From Microbacterium sp. MYb66 (GTDB taxonomy: Bacteria; Actinomycetota; Actinomycetes; Actinomycetales; Microbacteriaceae), in the NCBI RefSeq assembly GCF_002979435.1, contig NZ_PCOV01000004.1:222425-286424 (forward strand): a DNA stretch of 64,000 nt. The letters run 5' to 3'. The notes under the pieces were generated by a model. That model ran no database searches, had not been told where the DNA came from, and saw only the letters and a list, made by a program, of their open reading frames with translations. This document shows positions 63,989-64,000 of the stretch, one piece after another. A program made the translations under genes and the position numbers. Each line of letters opens with the position of its first letter. Within the stretch, counting starts at the first letter, position 1.

Positions 63989-64000
63989 TTGAGAACTCAA
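63989..64000 (+). promoter_or_regulatory. rRNA leader motif at window end
   Basis: TTGAGAACTCAA is a 12-base palindrome that, from memory, appears in leaders ahead of 16S rRNA in Microbacteriaceae, where it precedes the processing stem. It supports an rRNA operon continuing out of the window. Confidence 0.5.

Overview
The window is a high-GC actinobacterial chromosome segment. It almost certainly comes from the family Microbacteriaceae and most likely from Microbacterium: it carries a CrtYe/CrtYf/CrtEb C50-carotenoid operon, an orphan GlnR, Lsr2, CarD, SenX3-RegX3, a WXG100 protein and many GTG starts, and its genes are densely packed. Apart from one tRNA-linked patch it reads as ordinary core chromosome. 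I see no insertion sequence, prophage, CRISPR array or replication origin.

Layout. 1-9.3 kb holds phosphate and energy metabolism and its control: partial polyphosphate kinase Ppk1 (cut by the window start), a GlnR-like regulator, small membrane proteins, nitrobindin, YgfZ, a methyltransferase, phosphoglycerate mutase, PhoU, and SenX3-RegX3. 9.3-14.9 kb holds a lipoprotein, CarD, fused IspDF, CysS, RlmB and an NAD(P)-binding protein. 15-24.9 kb holds a DUF4032 kinase-like protein, the UgpC/MsmK-type sugar ABC ATPase, a DsbA-like protein that has lost its CxxC, tRNA-Thr, polyphosphate kinase 2, an aldo/keto reductase, and a LuxR-type two-component system with an ABC-2 exporter. 25-31.7 kb holds a SRAP protein, a YdcZ-like transporter, a nitroreductase with MsrB, DUF2332, DUF3263 and LytR_C proteins, groEL with two CIRCE operators, and a WXG100 protein. 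31.8-42.7 kb holds an OmpR-type two-component system, a CPBP protease, an XPB helicase next to a helicase-associated protein, a cold-shock protein overlapping a DUF3027 gene, SerC, and a DtxR/IdeR regulator. 42.7-44.7 kb holds an M23 peptidase behind a probably structured leader, a small leader-like ORF that ends inside a terminator, an HNH nuclease and tRNA-Arg. 44.7-53.4 kb is the carotenoid operon idi-crtE-crtB-crtI-crtYe-crtYf-crtEb-mmpL, with a divergent MarR/CrtR regulator. 53.4-63.4 kb holds Lsr2, a GAF-LuxR regulator, an alkyltransferase-like protein without its cysteine, a 1239-residue helicase-like protein with destroyed Walker motifs, MscL, FmdB, 5-FTHF cyclo-ligase, GalU, an acetyltransferase and a GlpR/SepX-like membrane protein. 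The window ends with tRNA-Ala and what looks like the promoter of an rRNA operon.

How the genes fit together. Two different polyphosphate kinases and the PhoU/SenX3/RegX3 phosphate switch lie within 20 kb. IspDF (MEP pathway) supplies isopentenyl diphosphate, which Idi, CrtE and the rest of the crt operon turn into a decaprenoxanthin-type pigment. The most unusual content is a set of proteins that keep the fold but lack the catalytic residues (helicase-like protein, alkyltransferase-like protein, DsbA-like protein), plus two candidate cis-acting RNA leaders around 42.8 and 43.9 kb.
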